NCBI RefSeq assembly: GCF_035222485.1
Contig: NW_026946672.1
Span: 1,674,001-1,738,000, forward strand
Direction of reading: 5' to 3'
Source: Podospora pseudoanserina
Lineage: Eukaryota; Ascomycota; Sordariomycetes; Sordariales; Podosporaceae
DNA: 64,000 bases
Below are positions 59,016 to 64,000 of the stretch, piece by piece. The notes beneath the pieces are model-generated. The model saw nothing but the letters and a program-made list of their open reading frames with translations, was not told the origin of the DNA and made no database searches. Position numbers and translations under genes: made by a program. Positions within the stretch are counted from its first letter, which is position 1, and each line of letters starts with the position of its first letter.

Positions 59016-59777
59016 TCATCCCCATTCCCATTTATCCTCTGCCCCAACCAAGCCCAAGCCCCTAGAAGTGAACAATTCCCCACTTACTCTCCCTTCCCAT
59101 TCCTTCGCCCTTGTCTTTATTCTTTTCTTTCTCGTCGCCATCCTCCTCTCTTTTTCTTTTTCTTTTCCTTTCGGGGATGAACTCTGGTTCCACTGCGAGA
59201 ATCCGACGTCATTCCTCAACAGAGACGGGTTCCTCCCCATAACATGACCAGAAAGACGCGCAAACTTGGGTATCATAACCTCCAAAGGGTCAATCTCCCG
59301 CCTAGGCCGAGGCGGCTTGGTACCTGCAGATGAAGTGTAAGGAAGTTCCGGAAGCCCCGGTAATGTGATTTTCAAAAGTCCAAGTTCTGTAAGCGAAGGC
59401 AGTTTGACACCCCTAAGAGATGCGCCAGGAGTGGGAAGTTGTGAAAGTCTGGGGAATGTATTTCTTGAATGGCCAGGCTGCCGATCAAGCGGAGGCAGCT
59501 TGATACGTCCAAGTGTACTTATATGAGCAGAACAACCCTGTGGCCGTTTAAGCAATGTAGAGGAGGCTGAGAGATTCTTGACTGTTACACGACGTAAGGC
59601 TCCATAGTTTGACTTCGCCGACTGGGGCTTTATACCTGCAAATGAAAAGGTCGGGATGGGAAGTCGTGTAGGGTTGGGCGATGCGATAACCGGAGGCGTC
59701 TTGATTTGTACAGGTTGTTTAACACTGGTGGTGGTGACCGACTCTTCTTCATGGTCAAAATTCACCCGGTCCGACAT
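59016..59777 (-). CDS. Hypothetical protein, doubtful gene
   Basis: An ATG-started open frame of 253 residues with no family I recognise. It is basic and Pro/Leu-rich, with recurring KLPxL / LPxLPxLP words at residues about 90-150, and a Lys/Arg-rich C-terminal third (KGKEKEKERRMATRKKRIK). No signal peptide or membrane span. Its start is only 168 bp from the stop of the upstream protease gene on the same strand, which leaves little room for a promoter. It could be a lineage-specific gene, part of a longer 3' UTR, or chance. Confidence 0.35.
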   Translation of the reverse strand: MSDRVNFDHEEESVTTTSVKQPVQIKTPPVIASPNPTRLPIPTFSFAGIKPQSAKSNYGALRRVTVKNLSASSTLLKRPQGCSAHISTLGRIKLPPLDRQPGHSRNTFPRLSQLPTPGASLRGVKLPSLTELGLLKITLPGLPELPYTSSAGTKPPRPRREIDPLEVMIPKFARLSGHVMGRNPSLLRNDVGFSQWNQSSSPKGKEKEKERRMATRKKRIKTRAKEWEGRVSGELFTSRGLGLVGAEDKWEWG

Positions 59778-59945
59778 TTCCTAAGTGCTTTGCGTGTTTC
59801 CGTCTACCCAGTCCAAAAGATTATCCAGACCCTCCTTGACATCGGTACCCGGATGCGCTTCGGGTGGGTTACCAGAAGGCTTGTACGGCCGAGGGGTATA
59901 CTAGGCCAGCTCTGGCTCTACACCTCCTGACGACCGAGCTGAATC

Positions 59946-62900
59946 CTAAGCACTCGGTTTTTGCACCTGAGCCTGTTGGTCCTCGCCTCCGTCACCAACC
60001 CGTATCTCAGCAACCTTGTCGCTGGCATGATCATCGGCAATATCGGCAGGTACGGTGTGAATCTGCTGCTGTGCCCATTTGTCCTCGGCTATCTGATCAA
60101 ACAGGTTCTGTGCTTCGGCGGGAGGCGCTGGGATCTCTTCTTCGGGAAATGTCGGCTCATGCTCAACAAATTCCAGTGATGGACCACTCATGAAGACTTC
60201 ATCCATCTCGTCCCCGGCCGCAAAGCCGTCGTCGTTGGACGAGTTGTCGTTCTGCGCAATATCGCTAGCAATGTCCCCGTCAGACGCCACCGAGCCAGGC
60301 TTGATGTTCTGGAAATTCCAGTTCGAACCAATAACCGAAGTCATGCCGGCCATACCGCCATTGTCGTAGTCGGGAAGGCCGATGCCCTCATCCTCATCAC
60401 CCTCAATGCTGTTGTGCAACGTGGATTGATCCCACAGCGCAGCGCCCATCTCGGTATCCTCGTCACCATTCCCCACGCTTGCCTGATAGGATGGCAGTTC
60501 AGGGTCAGCAGGGACAAGGGCCTGTCCCGCGCGGTCAGAGTCGTCGCTAACCAAACCACGTTTTCCTCGAGGGAGAGTTAGACCTGCTCCGGTCGAAGCG
60601 CTCGGCGATCCACGAAGGGAGGAGCTTAGGCCGAGACGCTGCCCTTCCCCCGAGTCGGACATGTCTTGATCGGCGGAGGCAATCTGGCTGTCATACTTGT
60701 CGAAGATCTCCTGAAACCTGGGTCCGCCCAGCGGTGTTTCAGAGCGTCTTCTGTAGAAGAGAAGGTACGCAGCAGCACTGACAACCTTTTGAGAATCGCT
60801 GCACTTACTCACACCCGTGTCTACTAAATATTAGCGCCATGTTCGATGCCGCGAGCCTGTGACAGGAAAACATACCGTTATACTCATACCAGGAGCCATC
60901 GTTGAAGTTCTTGGCTTTGGCAGTATAATGACCACCACCCAAACCACCCCAGTGGTCATCAACGGCAATGAGGTCGTAAATCTCTTGTTTCCCGTCCTCC
61001 TTGTCGATGACCCGAGAAGTCAGATCGAGTCCTTCCACTGGAAAGTCAACCAGAATGTCGAGCTTTTCCCTGCGGTATCCAACAGAACTGAAACGCTTGA
61101 GGTGGACGACTAGAATGTCTGGTGTCTTCCAAAGATCGAACTTCTTGCTAGCCCGTCGATGCTCTTTGCAGCGTGGGCAGTACCACGTATCCTGCTCTGA
61201 CAGGATTTCCTCCTTCTCAAACTCGTTCAGGCAATCCTCAAGTGTAATGCCATGCTTCGCACGCAGAGCTCTTTGCTTCTTCTTGGCTTCAAGGGCAGGG
61301 TCCACCAGAGTGTCTACATTCTCAAAGGTCTTGCAGCCGCGCACTGACTCTCCTGGCTGGCCGTCAAAGAGAGCCTCCCAGGCCTCCTCGTTCCAGTCCA
61401 CGATGATACCTTCACCTAGACGGACCAGGGGACCTTCAATGGGACCGGTATCACGCCGGCTTGCGTGTTGCTTCTGCATGCGGCCCTTCTGTTGCTTTTC
61501 GAACCGCTTCTTGGCCTTCTTGCCATACATCTGCTGTTGGCGAGCCTTCATCTTCTTCTTACCACCGCGCGCGTTCACTTGGTGGGATGGCGGTTCAATC
61601 GCTCGTGACTGGAGGTCCTGAGTGATGCAGGTCAGCACAACATTTCCATAGATCAGTCTGAACAAAACGAACCTTGACTTGATGAGGGAAATCCGAGTCA
61701 TCATCGCTGGATTCCTCTGCCATGCGAGTGACCTCGTTCACTTCGTCGCTGCCGCTAGCATCAGAGTTGGCCCAAGCTCCGGGGCTCTGCATCTCGACAT
61801 CCGACATTATCGGCTTTGGCTGCCTGGTGCTGAGTCTCGGGTACGCATTCCCCTCGGTCACAGACTGCCACCCAGTAGGTATGGTGATAGTGCCTTCCGA
61901 GAAGAAGCTGAGATCAAACAGGTTCTGGAACTGCGGCGCGAGGAACTCTTCGGGGTCTATCCACTTGGGCCGCTGCGACTTGAACGCCTTCAGCGCCTGT
62001 GAGGATCTGTCATACTTGGTTAGTCGCCGCATTCACTCGTCATGAATCACAAAAGCTTACTGTTCAGCCCCGCTGGACGCTGCTGGCTTGGGCGCATCGT
62101 TTGCATCAGCCATGGTGACGTCGACAATGTCTTCTTCACCTTCAACCGACTTCGCTACTATCTTGGAGTCGCCTGAAGAATCAACATCCGAGGCCACATT
62201 GGCCATCTCCGGATCAATATTATCACCTGCGTCGGTTTCCTCCACCGCAGCAAGTTCAGGATGTGTGGTAAACGTCGCCACCTTCTCCAAGATTTTCCGC
62301 CGGATGATGTCTTCGCTGCATGCCTCCTCTGGGTTCAGCACAATAAAGTGCGGCGGCACCAGAACGCTCTTCTTGCGCTTGGCTTTGCCCTGTGAACACA
62401 TGTGCAAGACAGGAACAACCATGCTTTGTACCATAGGATCCTCCAAGTCTTCCTCATCATTGTCAGCCAAAAGAGACTTGATCTTTTGCTTCTTTGGGTC
62501 TTTGGTCAAGGCCAGGTTTGAGGGGGGAGCCTCGAGCTCATGAACAACGACGATATCGTTGCTAGAGATGTCGTCAGAGACAGTCGCCATGTCATCATAG
62601 TGTTTGAAAAATTTGCCCGAGAATTCCTCGGAAGCCATGAGACGGTCGACAGGTACCCCGACACGCTGCGAAATGAACTGCTTCAATCCCCTGATGCTGC
62701 TGTTCTTGTCGATATCAACGACAATGTTGACGGGTGCATCATTCAGCGGATAGAACCTGATCTCTCTGGACCACGAGTTTGCCATGGGGAGGGGAAGGGT
62801 CAGGTTGGTGAAAGGGTCGAACGTGATGCTGATCTTGTTGCATTCGGGGCACACAAGAGTAGACTTGTACAAGCCGGTGAACAGATCAGAGATGACCGAG

Positions 62901-64000
62901 TCATCTCTCCGCTTCGTAATGTCCCAAACCTGGAGGGCCATCTCCCGAATCGCTGCAGGGTTGTTGATCATCTCGTCGGTAGAGTCGGGCTTCTCAATGT
63001 ACGGCTTCCTGAGGATGCGATTGAGATCCTCTTGGAGACCGTCGAGAAGCCAGCCAAGGAACTCTTGCGAATCCTGCTGGCCATATCCCGAGAAGGCAGG
63101 AGCATACCGACCGATAACGCTCTTGAATTGGCGTGGTGCAACCGAGTTTGGTGTGGGATCCTTGTAGATTTCTTCAAGCAGCCGTCCGTAGGAGAGGGCA
63201 ACATCTCCACCATGGGCGAGAGGATTGTCGGTGTTGATCTCCTTTTTCGCTTCATGAGTGAGGAAATACTTTGTGAGTTCCTCGACGGCACGCAGACACT
63301 GAAGAGCAGAGTTCATGTAGCACGTGTTGCCCAAGTTCTGGAGTCCTACACAGCCGTGGGTCCGCCCCGACTTTTGCTGGGCGCGGCCTCTGGTGAGAGG
63401 TGCCGAAAGCGCGGGGCTGCTACGTCCGCTGACGTTGGCCCGGGCCTGAACGACAGCGGTTGAGCTATTCCTAGTTGTCAAATTCTTGCCGTTGGAACCG
63501 CTATATGTAGACACCCAGTCCTGACGCTCCACTTCTTCGTCCAGAACAAGGGTTTGATCGACATTGAGGCCTACCAGCGACAGGCTCCTCTTGCCGTTGT
63601 AGTTGGCATGGACAGTTGTGTCCTGTGCCTCAACAAGGGCGCGTTGGACACCCTTCTCCAACTGCCCAAAAGTTACCACATCAACAAGCATCTCAGGCCA
63701 AGCCCCGGGGACGGCAGGAAATCCATCGGGAACGCCAACCTCTTGAACTGGAGAGTCCGGAGGAGTCTTCATCATCCCAAAGGATTTTGAGGGCTCAGAG
63801 GCTGGGGTTTCCGTGGCGGGGATGGTCTGCAGAACTCGCCATACGCGCACCTTGCGGTCCGGTGCCACACTAGCAAGCTCCTTGACTCGTCTAAGGAACT
63901 TGTGATAGCTGAAGGACGTACTCTGAACCACAATGGGAGGGGGTGGCTTCTTGAGCTTGATTTCCTGCTCTATAGGAATCGGGCTCGTGGCCGACCACAA
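59946..64000 (-). CDS. Ubiquitin-specific protease, USP4/15-Ubp12 family (N-terminus beyond window)
   Basis: Minus-strand exons within the window: 62061-64000 (5' end off the edge), 61673-62006, 60876-61617 and 59946-60820, giving 1296 visible residues. Introns are 54, 55 and 55 nt. The Cys box reads GLQNLGNTCYMNSALQC, with the nucleophile at 63320-63322. The QQDSQEFLGWLLDGLQEDLN block follows. A CPEC zinc pair and, further on, CPRC form the finger. The His box reads GGLGGGHYTAKAKN, with the catalytic His at 60928-60930. A roughly 350-residue insertion splits the catalytic domain, as in Ubp12/USP15, and a long acidic C-terminus follows YLLFYRRR. It removes ubiquitin from substrates. The last intron ends in a TAGTAG tandem acceptor. 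Confidence 0.94.

Overview
The window is nuclear DNA of a filamentous ascomycete, most likely a Sordariomycete and probably in the Sordariales. The signs are short introns (about 50-140 nt) with GTATGT/GTAAGT/GTTTGT donors and CTAAC/CTGAC-like branch sites, GC-rich protein-coding exons, long T-, CT- and CAA-rich leaders, and proteins that closely resemble Neurospora/Podospora-type orthologues (TOM22, DNA ligase IV, the G-protein beta subunit, a phosducin-like protein). There are about twenty protein genes. I found no rRNA, tRNA, CRISPR array or operon.

Left part (1-16 kb): the start of a probable DOT1 histone H3K79 methyltransferase runs off the left edge on the minus strand. It is divergent from a HAM1-like lipid-binding-type protein. 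Then come DNA ligase IV (with a reading-frame break), TOM22 and a plasma-membrane Na+/H+ antiporter. Middle-left (16-32 kb): PIF1 helicase, the decapping factor EDC3, uracil phosphoribosyltransferase, a CrcB/FEX fluoride exporter, cytosolic methionyl-tRNA synthetase, a metallo-beta-lactamase-fold hydrolase, and an adenosine-deaminase-family enzyme whose stop codon lies 71 bp from that of the hydrolase.

Middle-right (32-48.6 kb): the heterotrimeric G-protein beta subunit, a 4.7 kb gene-free stretch, then a phosducin-like protein in the same orientation (the folding partner of G-beta), a 901-residue single-pass membrane protein of unknown function, and the Ran-binding protein RanBP1/Yrb1. Right part (48.6-64 kb): a YEATS protein (TAF14), an ARO80-like Zn2Cys6 transcription factor, an AT-rich region with a 14-bp minisatellite inside a candidate terminal-inverted-repeat element, a doubtful small gene, and a large ubiquitin-specific protease that runs off the right edge.

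Most genes are ordinary housekeeping loci. The points most worth a second look are the LIG4 frame break, two-copy telomere-repeat boxes upstream of four genes (including PIF1 and LIG4), stop-free 3n introns in TOM22 and PIF1, a likely dual-start PIF1, the G-beta/phosducin neighbourhood, a roughly 150-nt CAA tract just ahead of TAF14, and the 57.4-58.4 kb inverted-repeat element. I saw nothing that amounts to a clearly new biological system.
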